Source of the DNA: Methylorubrum suomiense
GTDB taxonomy: Bacteria; Pseudomonadota; Alphaproteobacteria; Rhizobiales; Beijerinckiaceae
Direction: 5' to 3'
Assembly (NCBI RefSeq): GCF_022179765.1
Contig: NZ_BPRE01000021.1
Location: 1 to 64,000 of the forward strand
Length of the DNA stretch: 64,000 nucleotides
How positions within the stretch are numbered: the stretch's first letter is position 1; each line of letters opens with the position of its first letter. The notes beneath the pieces were generated by a model. That model was not told the origin of the DNA, did no database searches, and was given only the letters and a program-made list of their open reading frames with translations. The translations under genes were made by a program, and so were the position numbers. Shown here piece after piece: positions 1 to 8,226 of the stretch.

Positions 1-813
1 AGGACTACGAGCGATATGCAAGCACATTGGCAGACCTGCACCTCGTCGCCTTTGTCTGCCTCATGCTCAGGAAGGCTGCCCTACTCGCTTGCGGTCCATA
101 ACAGCCTCTAGTTCGTCTCGGGTGCGGTCTGCTTAGCTTGGATCGGCGGCCGGCCAGTGGGATCGCACCTGGGGACAACGGCCTCCGGCAGGTGCAGCCG
201 TCCTGAACTCAGCTCTCTCGCAGGTTGAGGTATCCTCAAAGCATCCGAATGTCGTCGGAGATGCAGCTCTTCGACGAGAAGGGGGGCCGCTTGGCGTAAT
301 CTGCAACCGTTCCTCGGGCTTCCACCTTTTAGCGCCGAGATGGTCGCGTCGTCGGTGCCGAGGGAGCCCGTCACGGTTGGTCCGGGACTTGCTGCCTTCC
401 CGTCGCGGCAAGGGACCGCTGAGGAAGATCTGTCGGCCGATGAAGCGTTTCACCGCGATCCTGTGCGCCGCTTTGCGGTCCCACCGCCCCGATACTGTCG
501 CCGCAGTGATCCCTGGGCGAGACCGCTAGCTTCGCACTCGGGCGGTGCACCCACGGATATCGACACCCATTGCTTCGGGGCATGGTGTGGATGATCGGAC
601 ATCGTCCTCGATCTGCCGCAGCGATTTTCCGGTCGCACAGGAAAGAAAAATCGGCCGCACTGCCTTGCAAGTTTCTCTTGAAGAAAACTATGTTCCTGCT
701 GTTCGCAAGTTTCGGCGTTGGTTCCTAGCGGAACTGTCGCTCCGCGACGCCTTGAGCTGCGGGCGTTTCGTCCCGCTCCGCTCGATCCGCCACCGTACCG
801 GAGCCGCCCAAGC
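1..813. other. Leading region without a recognisable gene
   Basis: Several short overlapping open frames exist on both strands here, but none looks like a known family, none has a convincing ribosome-binding site, and they overlap each other in several frames. It precedes ureE and may contain the urease promoter, but I could not pick out a promoter with confidence. Confidence 0.4.
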
Positions 814-1275
814 ATGCGGATGATCCAACAGATTTTGGGAAGCCGGCTCGACACGGGATTGGCCGACCGTCTGCACCATCTCGAACATCATGGTGTCGTC
901 GATATCCTTCGGGTGGACGGCACCGACATGGCCCGGCGGCGCCTGCGTGCCGTGACGACTGGCGGCGAGGAGATCGCGCTCGCCCTGCCGCGGGATCAGG
1001 CCCTCTTCGATGGGGCAGTGCTGCTGCTGGAGGCCGATCGCGCCATCGTCGTCCGCGTCGGCGCCGAGCGCTGGCTGCGCCTCGAGCCATCGAGCCCGGC
1101 GGATGCCCTCGAACTCGGCTATCACGCGGGTAATCTGCATTGGCGCGTCCGCTTCGTCGACGGTGCGCTCCTCGTCGCCCTGGAAGGGCCGGTGGAGAGC
1201 TACCTCGTCCGGCTCGGCGCCCTGGTCGAGGACGGCCGCGTCCGTCACGCGATCCTCGATTCGGGCAGAGGCTGA
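814..1275 (+). CDS. ureE: Urease accessory protein UreE (nickel metallochaperone)
   Basis: UreE delivers nickel to the urease apo-enzyme in the cytoplasm, working with UreG. The 153-residue product begins MRMIQQILG and has the UreE N-terminal peptide-binding-like fold followed by the metal-binding domain containing the conserved segment ELGYHAGNLHW (about residues 92-102). That segment holds the nickel-binding His region usual for the family. The open frame continues upstream to a TTG at 718, but similarity begins at ATG 814. A second ATG at 820 is also possible. There is no His-rich C-terminal tail, unlike Klebsiella UreE. It is the first gene of a compact plus-strand urease cluster and ends 4 bp before ureF. 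Confidence 0.9.
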   Translation: MRMIQQILGSRLDTGLADRLHHLEHHGVVDILRVDGTDMARRRLRAVTTGGEEIALALPRDQALFDGAVLLLEADRAIVVRVGAERWLRLEPSSPADALELGYHAGNLHWRVRFVDGALLVALEGPVESYLVRLGALVEDGRVRHAILDSGRG

Positions 1276-1279
1276 GACG

Positions 1280-1987
1280 GTGATCGAACCGGTGCTCGCA
1301 GATCTCATCGCGCTGCAGCAGGGCGACACCGCTTTTCCGAGCGGCAGCTTCGCCTTCTCCAACGGCATCGAAGGCTTGGCCGCGCAGGAGCCGGGCTTCG
1401 GCGAGGTGGAACTGGCGCGCAATGTGTCGGCGGCGCTCGATTTCCGCTGGGCGGGCACCGACCGGGTCGCCCTGGTCCTCGCCCATCGGACGGGTGCGGA
1501 CGATGCCGTTGCGTCGGAGCGCCTCTCGGCGATCGATGCAGCGGTAGAGGCAGCCTCGCTGTCCGAGCCGATGCGCACCGGCAGTCGCCGCAACGGCGCT
1601 TCGCTGCTCGCTGCGCATGCCCGCCTCGGCACGCCGGGCGCCGCCGCCTTGCGTGCCGCCGTGCGGACGGGAACGCTGTTCGGGCATCTCGCGACCGTGC
1701 AGGGGGCGCTGTGGCGTGCTCTGGGACTGTCCGAGGAACGGGCGGCGTCGGTCGCGGGCTACGCCTTCGCCAGCGGCCTGACCTCGGCCGCCGTCCGGCT
1801 CGGCCTCGTCGGCGCGATCGAGGCGCAGCGCGTGCTCTCGGGCGCGCTGCCCCGGATCGCCCGCATCCTCGAATATCCTGTCGACGATCCTCAGGACGAG
1901 GACATCGTCCTGACCGGTTTCACGCCGCTGATCGAGATCGCCGCCATGCGCCAAGCCCAGGCCGAACTGCGCCTGTTCGCGAATTGA
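1280..1987 (+). CDS. ureF: Urease accessory protein UreF
   Basis: UreF acts in the UreD-UreF-UreG complex that activates urease by carbamylating the active-site lysine and loading nickel. The 235-residue product carries the typical motif LQQGDTAFPSGSFAFSNGIE near the N terminus. It is largely helical and Ala/Leu rich, with the conserved C-terminal FTPLIEIAAM segment. The longer open frame from 1010 overlaps ureE entirely, so the GTG at 1280, 4 bp after the ureE stop, is the likely start (a non-ATG start). Its place between ureE and ureAB supports the assignment. Confidence 0.9.
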   Translation: MIEPVLADLIALQQGDTAFPSGSFAFSNGIEGLAAQEPGFGEVELARNVSAALDFRWAGTDRVALVLAHRTGADDAVASERLSAIDAAVEAASLSEPMRTGSRRNGASLLAAHARLGTPGAAALRAAVRTGTLFGHLATVQGALWRALGLSEERAASVAGYAFASGLTSAAVRLGLVGAIEAQRVLSGALPRIARILEYPVDDPQDEDIVLTGFTPLIEIAAMRQAQAELRLFAN

Positions 1988-2000
1988 GGAAGGGGCCGCG

Positions 2001-2696
2001 ATGCTGCTCACGCCGACCGAACTCGAACGGCTCACGATCTTCACCGCGGCCGAACTCGCCCGCAAGCGCCGGGCGCGGGGGCTGAAGCTCAATTATCCGG
2101 AGGCGGTCGCCATCATCACCGACGAGATCCTGGAGGGCGCCCGCGACGGGCGTTCGGTGGCCGATCTGATCGGTTGGGGCTCGACCATCCTGACCACCGG
2201 CGACGTCATGGAGGGCATCGCCGCCATGATGCCGATCCTGCAGGTCGAATGCGTGTTCCCCGACGGCACGAAGCTCGTCACGGTCCACGAGCCGATCCGC
2301 CCGGCGGAAGGGGCCGAGCCCGACACGCTGGAACCCGGTGCGGTCCTGCCGGCAGAGGGCGAGATCGAGCTGGCAGCGGGCCGCCCACGGGTGACGATCG
2401 ACGTGACGAATACCGGCGACCGGCCGGTGCAGATCGGCTCGCATTACCACTTCTTCGAGGTCAACCGCGCCCTCGACTTCGAGCGCGCCAAGGCTTTGGG
2501 CTTCCGTCTCGACATCCCCGCCGGCACGGCGGTGCGGTTCGAGCCGGGCCAGCGCAAGACGGTCACGCTCACCGGCTTCGGCGGGAACAAGGAACTGACC
2601 GGTTTGAACAATCTGACGCAGGGCAAGCTCGACTCGGATGCCGCCCGCGCCGATGCGCTGGCGCGTGCCAGGGCACGCGGCTTCAAGGGCGCATGA
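2001..2696 (+). CDS. ureAB: Urease gamma and beta subunits fused in one chain (UreAB)
   Basis: Structural urease subunits, acting in the cytoplasm with UreC to hydrolyse urea to ammonia and carbamate. Residues 1 to about 100 form the gamma subunit (LTPTELERLTIFTAAELARK at the start, then NYPEAVAIITDEILEGARDG). A linker around 100-117 joins it to the beta subunit, recognised by GSHYHFFEVN (about residues 149-158) and the later GFGGNKELTGLNN segment. At 231 residues it equals gamma plus beta. Such fusions are known, for example in Helicobacter UreA. The ATG lies 13 bp after ureF, and ureC follows about 120 bp later. Confidence 0.95.
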   Translation: MLLTPTELERLTIFTAAELARKRRARGLKLNYPEAVAIITDEILEGARDGRSVADLIGWGSTILTTGDVMEGIAAMMPILQVECVFPDGTKLVTVHEPIRPAEGAEPDTLEPGAVLPAEGEIELAAGRPRVTIDVTNTGDRPVQIGSHYHFFEVNRALDFERAKALGFRLDIPAGTAVRFEPGQRKTVTLTGFGGNKELTGLNNLTQGKLDSDAARADALARARARGFKGA

Positions 2697-2816
2697 GCGC
2701 CCGTTCGAGATCGAACCGCGGCGATGCTGCGACGAGCCCATCAAACGGCCTCTCAGGATGAGGGGATGTGTTGGGATGAGCCCGTCGGACAGGTCTTGAG
2801 GGAAAGTCACGGAAGA

Positions 2817-4529
2817 ATGGTCACGATCCCCCGGCGCGACTACGCCGCCCTCTACGGCCCCACCACCGGCGACGGCGTGCGGCTGGCCGACACCTCCCTC
2901 GTCGCCGTGGTCGAGCACGACCACGCGGTCTACGGCGACGAGTGCCTGCACGGCGGCGGCAAGACTCTCCGGGATGGCATCGGGCTGGCGCCCGGCGTCA
3001 CCGCGGCGCAGGGCGCCCTCGATTTCCTGCTCTGCAACGTCCTGGTGATCGACCCGGTGCTGGGCATCGTGAAGGGCGATCTCGGCATCAAGGACGGGCG
3101 CATCGTGGCCCTCGGCAAAGCCGGCAACCCGGCGATCATGGACGGGGTCGATCCACGCCTGATCGTGTCGGCGGGCACCACGGTGCGCGATTGCGAGGGG
3201 CTGATCGCCACCCCCGGTGCCATCGACGTGCACGTGCATTTCGATTCCGCCGGCCTGCCCGACCATGCCATCGCGTCGGGCATCACGACTCTGCTCGGCG
3301 GCTCGCTCGGACCGATCACGGTGGGGATCGATTCCGGCGGGCCATTCAACACCGGCAAGATGCTTCAGGCGGCCGAGGCTTGGCCGGTCAATTTCGGTTT
3401 TCTGGGCAGGGGCAACACCCACAGGCCCGCCGCGCTCAAGGAGCAGCTCGAGACCGGCGTGCTCGGCCTCAAGATCCACGAGGATTGGGGGGCGATGCCG
3501 GCGGCGATCGATTCGTGCCTCGCCTTCGCCGACGAGCACGATTTCCAAGTCCAGCTCCACACCGACACGCTCAACGAATCAGGTTTCGTCGAGGACACCA
3601 TCGCGGCCATCGGCGGGCGCACGATCCACATGTACCACACGGAAGGCGCCGGCGGCGGCCACGCGCCGGACATCATCCGTGTGGCGGGCCTGCCCCATTG
3701 TCTGCCCTCGTCGACGAACCCGACCAATCCCTACACGGTCAACACCTTCGACGAACACCTCGACATGACGATGGTGTGCCATCACCTGAATCCGGCGCTC
3801 CCGGAGGACGTGGCCTTCGCCGAGAGCCGCATCCGCGCGCAGACCATCGCGGCCGAGGACGTGCTGCACGATATCGGAGCCATCTCCATGCTGGGCTCCG
3901 ACAGCCAGGGCATGGGGCGCATCCACGAGGTGATCTGCCGGACGTGGCAGCTCGCCTCCAAGATGAAGGACCAGCGCGGGGCCCTGCCCGAGGAGAAGCC
4001 GGGCTTCGGCGACAATGCCCGGATCAAGCGCTACATCGCGAAGTACACGATCAACGCGGCGCGCACTTTCGGAATCGACGCGCATATCGGCTCGCTGGAA
4101 CCCGGCAAGATGGCCGATATCGTGGTCTGGCGCCCGGCCTTCTTCGGCATCAAGCCGGAGCTCGTGATCAAGGGCGGGTTCATCGCCTGGGGCGCCATGG
4201 GTGATTCCGCGGCCTCCCTGATGACCTGCGAGCCGATGCTGATGCGCCCGCAATGGGGTGCCTTCGGGCTGGCCAAGCAGGGGCTCTCCGCCTGCTTCGT
4301 CCATCCGCTGGCGATCGAAGGCGGGCTTCGTGAGAATTTGGGACTGCGTAAGAGCCTGTTGCCGGCCCGCGGCACCCGCACGCTGACCAAGGCGGACATG
4401 CTCTGGAACGACCTGTGCCCGGAAATCCGGGTCGATCCGCAGACCTTCGAAGTCTTCGTCAACGGCGAACTCGCCACCTGCGAGCCTGCCCGCACCCTGC
4501 CCCTGGCCCAACGCTACATGCTGCGATGA
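2817..4529 (+). CDS. ureC: Urease alpha (catalytic) subunit UreC
   Basis: Catalytic nickel subunit of urease, 570 residues, the usual family length. By motif position the bridging lysine is K219 (GLKIHEDWG) and the nickel ligands are H139, H141, H248, H274 and D362. The flap residues are C321 and H322 (MVCHH). All are present, so the enzyme should be active. The sequence is divergent: after HVHF the common ICPQQ motif is replaced by DSAGLPDH, and the region after the aspartate reads QGMGRIHEVICRTWQ. The open frame extends to 2724, but the family begins at MVTIPRRDY, so ATG 2817 is chosen; AAGTCACGGAAGA lies just upstream. Its stop overlaps the ureG start (ATGA). Confidence 0.95.
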   Translation: MVTIPRRDYAALYGPTTGDGVRLADTSLVAVVEHDHAVYGDECLHGGGKTLRDGIGLAPGVTAAQGALDFLLCNVLVIDPVLGIVKGDLGIKDGRIVALGKAGNPAIMDGVDPRLIVSAGTTVRDCEGLIATPGAIDVHVHFDSAGLPDHAIASGITTLLGGSLGPITVGIDSGGPFNTGKMLQAAEAWPVNFGFLGRGNTHRPAALKEQLETGVLGLKIHEDWGAMPAAIDSCLAFADEHDFQVQLHTDTLNESGFVEDTIAAIGGRTIHMYHTEGAGGGHAPDIIRVAGLPHCLPSSTNPTNPYTVNTFDEHLDMTMVCHHLNPALPEDVAFAESRIRAQTIAAEDVLHDIGAISMLGSDSQGMGRIHEVICRTWQLASKMKDQRGALPEEKPGFGDNARIKRYIAKYTINAARTFGIDAHIGSLEPGKMADIVVWRPAFFGIKPELVIKGGFIAWGAMGDSAASLMTCEPMLMRPQWGAFGLAKQGLSACFVHPLAIEGGLRENLGLRKSLLPARGTRTLTKADMLWNDLCPEIRVDPQTFEVFVNGELATCEPARTLPLAQRYMLR

Positions 4530-5173
4530 ACGCTCCCGTGACCGAACTCCCGACTCCCCTGCCCGCCACCGCCGCCCGGATCGGCATCGGCGGCCCGGTC
4601 GGCTCCGGCAAGACGGCCCTGATCGAGCGGCTGATTCCCGAACTTCAGGGGCGCGGCGTCGATCTCGCGGTCGTCACCAACGATCTCGTCACGAAGGAGG
4701 ACGCCGAGCGGCTGCGCCGCTCCGGTCTGATCGATCCGGCACGGGTCGAGGCGGTCGAGGCCGGCGCCTGCCCGCACACCGTCATCCGCGAAGACCCGAC
4801 GCTTAACATCGCGGCCGGCGACGATCTGGAAGGGAAGTTCCAGGGCCTCCAACTGCTGATCTTCGAGTCCGGCGGCGACAACCTCGCCTCGACCTTCTCC
4901 CTCGATCTCGTCGATTGGTGGATCTTCGTGATCGATGTGGCGGGCGGGGACGACATCCCCCGCAAGCGCGGTCCCGGCGTGCTGCGCTGCGATCTGCTCG
5001 TGGTCAACAAGACCGACCTCGCGCCCCATGTCGGCGTCGATCTGCCCGGCATGCTCGCCGAGGCGCGGCGCGCGCGCGGCGACAAGCCGGTGGCGGCCAC
5101 CAATGCCCGCTCCGGTGAAGGTGTGGCGGCGGTCGCCGACGCCATCTGCCGCGCCGTGCTGTTCACGCCCTGA
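4526..5173 (+). CDS. ureG: Urease accessory GTPase UreG
   Basis: SIMIBI-class GTPase that drives nickel insertion into urease, 215 residues. The P-loop GPVGSGKT is at residues 23-30, and the metal-binding CPH motif appears in VEAGACPHTVIRED. The switch segment FESGGDNLASTFS and the base-recognition motif NKTD are intact. The ATG overlaps the ureC stop by four bases, indicating translational coupling. A longer open frame from 4415 would overlap ureC and is rejected. Confidence 0.96.
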   Translation: MNAPVTELPTPLPATAARIGIGGPVGSGKTALIERLIPELQGRGVDLAVVTNDLVTKEDAERLRRSGLIDPARVEAVEAGACPHTVIREDPTLNIAAGDDLEGKFQGLQLLIFESGGDNLASTFSLDLVDWWIFVIDVAGGDDIPRKRGPGVLRCDLLVVNKTDLAPHVGVDLPGMLAEARRARGDKPVAATNARSGEGVAAVADAICRAVLFTP

Positions 5174-5178
5174 CCGTC

Positions 5179-6045
5179 ATGTCGTCCCTCGCTGCCCGCG
5201 CCTCGGGAGAGGTCTCGTTGGAGACGGTCGGACGCCGCGCCGAGGCGCGCCTCGTCTTCGCCCGGGGCGGGGGCGCCACGGTGCTGACGCGCCAGCATGT
5301 GCCCTACCCGTTCCACGTCACGCGGGTGTTTCGCCTCCATCCCGAGGCGCCCGATCTCGCTTCGCTCTACCTGCAATCAGCTTCGGGCGGCCTCTACCGA
5401 TCCGACCATCTCAGCCTCGCCATCGAGGCGCGGCCGGGCGCGCGGGCCTTCGTCACGACCCAGGCCGGCACCGTCGTCCATCGCGGCGGGCCGCTGCCGA
5501 CGCGTCAGGAGACGCGGGTGGGGATCGGCACGGATGCCTTCCTGGCCTACACGCCCGACCCGCTGATCCTGTTTCCCGGCGCGCATCTGAACGTGACGAC
5601 GGAGATCGAGGCGGCGCCGGGTGCCCGCGCCATCCTCACGGAGGGGGTCGCCTGCCACGATCCCACCGGCCGCGATCTGCCCTTCGATCGCCTCTCCATG
5701 AGCCTGCGCATCGCCGACCCGGCCGGGCGCACGCTGGTGCGCGAGCGGAGCGCGCTGGACGGCGAGGCTTTCACGGCGGCGGCCTCGCCGCTGGGGCGCC
5801 ACCGTGCCTACGGGACCATGATCTTGCTCGCGCCGGCCGAGATCCTGCCCGCCCCTCGCCTGCTTCAGGCCGAAGCCGACGCGTTCGGCTGTCTCGCCGG
5901 GGCGAGCCCGCTCCCGAACGGTGCCGGTTTGGGGCTCCGTCTCCTCGCCTCCGATGGCGGTCGGCTCTCGGCTGGGCTGGAAGCGCTCGCCCGCCTCGCC
6001 TTCCGGGCCCTGAGCGGCTGCGAGCCGTCCCGGCGGCGCAAGTGA
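5179..6045 (+). CDS. ureD: Urease accessory protein UreD (UreH)
   Basis: Scaffold protein of the urease activation complex, 288 residues, a typical length. Family features include YLQSASGGLYRSDHLSL in the first third, TTQAGTVVHR, and the PDPLILFPGAHL segment. It starts 5 bp after the ureG stop and closes the cluster. In many bacteria ureD stands first, before ureA, so its terminal place here is a local arrangement. No nickel or urea transporter gene adjoins it. Confidence 0.93.
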   Translation: MSSLAARASGEVSLETVGRRAEARLVFARGGGATVLTRQHVPYPFHVTRVFRLHPEAPDLASLYLQSASGGLYRSDHLSLAIEARPGARAFVTTQAGTVVHRGGPLPTRQETRVGIGTDAFLAYTPDPLILFPGAHLNVTTEIEAAPGARAILTEGVACHDPTGRDLPFDRLSMSLRIADPAGRTLVRERSALDGEAFTAAASPLGRHRAYGTMILLAPAEILPAPRLLQAEADAFGCLAGASPLPNGAGLGLRLLASDGGRLSAGLEALARLAFRALSGCEPSRRRK

Positions 6046-6220
6046 ACGACGCGGCCGTTTTCGTGTGGGTGCTCGAACGAGCCCGAGGAAGGACGCGCCG
6101 ACCGCGCGCGAACGGGGCGAACGCGGCGGCCGGCGCGCTCGCGGTCGGGAGCCGGGACGGCTCGACCGCCGCGATGGGGGAAACGGTCTGACCGAGAGGT
6201 GAGAGGTCCGACCTCAAACA

Positions 6221-7141
6221 TCAAGTCGCGCGGCGCAGCATCACGATGGTTTCGCGCAGCCAGCGCTGGCTCGGCACGTCGTCGTTGGAGGCGTGCCAGA
6301 TCATCGAGATCGACACGTCGGGCAGATCGACCGGCGCCGGGCTGACCGTAAGCCCCATGCTGTCGGCGAAGAAGCGGGCCAGCCGCGAATGCATCGTGGC
6401 GATGACCGGCGCCTGCCGGACCACGAAGGGCATCACGGCGAACCGCGGCGAGGTCAGCGCGATGACGCGCTTGCGGCCGATCTTGGCGAGGGCGTCGTCC
6501 ACGACCCCGTGCGCGCTCTCCACCAAGCTGGTGAGCAGGTGCGGGAAGCGCAGGTAGTCGTCGAGGGAGATCGGCGGGGTCAGGCCGACGAGATCGGCGT
6601 TGAACAGGCAGAGATAGCTCTCCTTGTTCAGGATGCGGCGCTTGTGATGCGTCTGCCCCTGTTCGAACACGCCGATGCCGAGATCGACACGCCCGCTGTC
6701 GAGATCGTCGAGGATGCGGTTGCGGTCGACGGTGTGCAGCAGGAGCTTCACGCCCGGCGCCTTGGCCTGCAGATGCGCGATCAGGTTTGGCATCAGCAGC
6801 ACCTCCGTCGAATCCGGAATGCCGAGGGTGAAGGTGATGTCCGCATTCGCCGGATCGAAGGCGGCGGGCGGCGCGGTGATCTGCTGGATCTGCGCCAGAA
6901 CCGACTGCATTGGCTCGATCAGCGCCAGGGCCCGCGGCGTCGGCCGCATGCCGTCCGGCCCGCGAGTCAGTAGCTCATCCGAGAAGGTCGCGCGCAGGCG
7001 ACCGAGGGCATGGCTCATCGCCGATTGACTGATCCCGATCCGTCCGGCGGCCCGCGTCACGCTGCGCTCCGTCAGCAGAGCGTCGAGGGCGACGAGCAGG
7101 TTCAGATCGAGGCGAGCAAGATGCACGTGATCGATGCGCAT
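6221..7141 (-). CDS. LysR-family transcriptional regulator
   Basis: DNA-binding regulator of 306 residues. The N-terminal winged helix-turn-helix is clear (RLDLNLLVALDALLTERSVTRAAGRIGISQSAMSHALGRLR, about residues 10-50, broken here for description only by its core ITRAAG-like and SQSAMSHAL motifs). It is followed by a substrate-binding domain of the NodD/PcpR type. It faces away from the small secreted protein gene at 7238 and may control that gene or the cytochrome/flavoprotein pair beyond it; the effector is unknown. The intergenic gap of about 96 bp would hold both promoters. Confidence 0.9.
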   Translation of the reverse strand: MRIDHVHLARLDLNLLVALDALLTERSVTRAAGRIGISQSAMSHALGRLRATFSDELLTRGPDGMRPTPRALALIEPMQSVLAQIQQITAPPAAFDPANADITFTLGIPDSTEVLLMPNLIAHLQAKAPGVKLLLHTVDRNRILDDLDSGRVDLGIGVFEQGQTHHKRRILNKESYLCLFNADLVGLTPPISLDDYLRFPHLLTSLVESAHGVVDDALAKIGRKRVIALTSPRFAVMPFVVRQAPVIATMHSRLARFFADSMGLTVSPAPVDLPDVSISMIWHASNDDVPSQRWLRETIVMLRRAT

Positions 7142-7237
7142 TATGAAATCAGCCCATTTGATTCATGGGGACCTACAAAGCACATTCCTCCTCACGAAGC
7201 GACGGGAAGCCCGCCGCCAAACGAAGAGGCTGAACCG

Positions 7238-7492
7238 ATGTCCAAGCAGATCATCTCGCGCGCCGCCGCCGGCCTGGCGCTGACCGTTCTGACCACCACC
7301 GCCGTCCTGGCCCAGGAGCCGGTCGCCGTGAACGGCACCAAGACGGTCGGCGCCCTGACCTTCGAGACCCAGGGTCTGGCCACCGATACCGGCTCCGTGC
7401 ACCGCCAGGGCGGCTACGCCCTCCCCGGTGCCGTCCAGTGGCTGAAGGTCCCGGCCGCCGACGAGCGCGTCAAGCAGGCCGCCGCGTTCTAA
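7238..7492 (+). CDS. Small secreted protein of unknown function
   Basis: 84-residue product with a clear Sec signal peptide (SRAAAGLALTVLTTTAVLAQ, cleavage expected after VLA). The mature part of about 60 residues has no Cys and no motif I recognise. The open frame continues upstream to 7010, but that part overlaps the divergent LysR gene, and ATG 7238 gives the signal peptide. It lies divergent from the LysR regulator, a common place for a regulated target. Confidence 0.65.
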   Translation: MSKQIISRAAAGLALTVLTTTAVLAQEPVAVNGTKTVGALTFETQGLATDTGSVHRQGGYALPGAVQWLKVPAADERVKQAAAF

Positions 7493-7890
7493 GGCCTCGG
7501 CCTCAACGGTGGCCGACAATTCAGAAGCGAAGCGCGGGCGCGCAGCGTCCAGAAACGTGAACGGCCACGGAGGCCGGGTCGAAGGTGCGCGTACATCCGG
7601 CGTCACCCAAACTCGGCATCGTGGCCGTGTCCGATCGAGCGACAGGGTCGCGACCGGCGTGAACACAAAGTGGGGGCAACACGGTTAACAATCAATGAGC
7701 GCCGCCGCCGATGGCGGACGGCGGGAAGGTCGCAGCAGGGCGCCACTTGATTCTGGTCCCAACACACGCGAGCAAACTCAGACCGCTCGGGATCGAAGGG
7801 ACGCCCGATGAGACTCTCGGGTTGCGCGTTGCTGGCTCGCAAGGCGAAGTGTCGCCGCCATGACCGCCGCCGTCACGGCTGCGGCCGATC
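7493..7890. other. Intergenic region before the cytochrome gene
   Basis: About 400 bp without a convincing open frame. A weak CGGCC/GGCCG hairpin lies just after the preceding stop, too short to call a terminator. The rest presumably carries the promoter of the cytochrome/flavoprotein pair; I see no clear operator. Confidence 0.4.
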
Positions 7891-8226
7891 ATGAAATGTC
7901 TGGCATGCAGGGCCAAGGCGGCTCTCATGACGGCTCTGGCGACGTCCGGCTTGATCCTCCTTGCGGCGAACCGTGCTTCGGCCGAACCGCTGGCGCCCGG
8001 TGCCGCGTCCTGCCTTGCCTGCCATGAGAATCGCGTCGGTGCGACGACATCAGGGTTTCCCACTCTCGGGACGCTGTCGGCGCAGCAGATCGAGGCAGCC
8101 CTGGCGGCCTATCGGAGCGGCAGACGCGACGGCACGGTGATGCCGCGCATCGCCAAGGGCTTTTCCGACATCGAGGCTCGCGCAATCGCGGAGTCGCTCG
8201 CCCGCCCGGAAGCGGCGCCCCGATGA
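7891..8226 (+). CDS. Periplasmic c-type cytochrome, sulfide dehydrogenase cytochrome subunit type
   Basis: 111-residue exported mono-haem cytochrome c. A signal peptide occupies about residues 1-31. The haem site CLACH is at residues 41-45, and a Met in GTVMPRIAKGF is the likely sixth ligand. It overlaps the following flavoprotein gene by four bases (ATGA), the arrangement of flavocytochrome c sulfide dehydrogenases (FccA/SoxE with FccB/SoxF). It would pass electrons from the flavoprotein to the respiratory chain. A shorter start at 7927 has a better ribosome-binding site, but the start at 7891 supplies the basic end of the signal peptide. Confidence 0.85.
   Translation: MKCLACRAKAALMTALATSGLILLAANRASAEPLAPGAASCLACHENRVGATTSGFPTLGTLSAQQIEAALAAYRSGRRDGTVMPRIAKGFSDIEARAIAESLARPEAAPR

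Noticed and set aside
1..813. Several frames of 60-134 codons before ureE
   Set aside because: They overlap in many frames, lack ribosome-binding sites and resemble no family.
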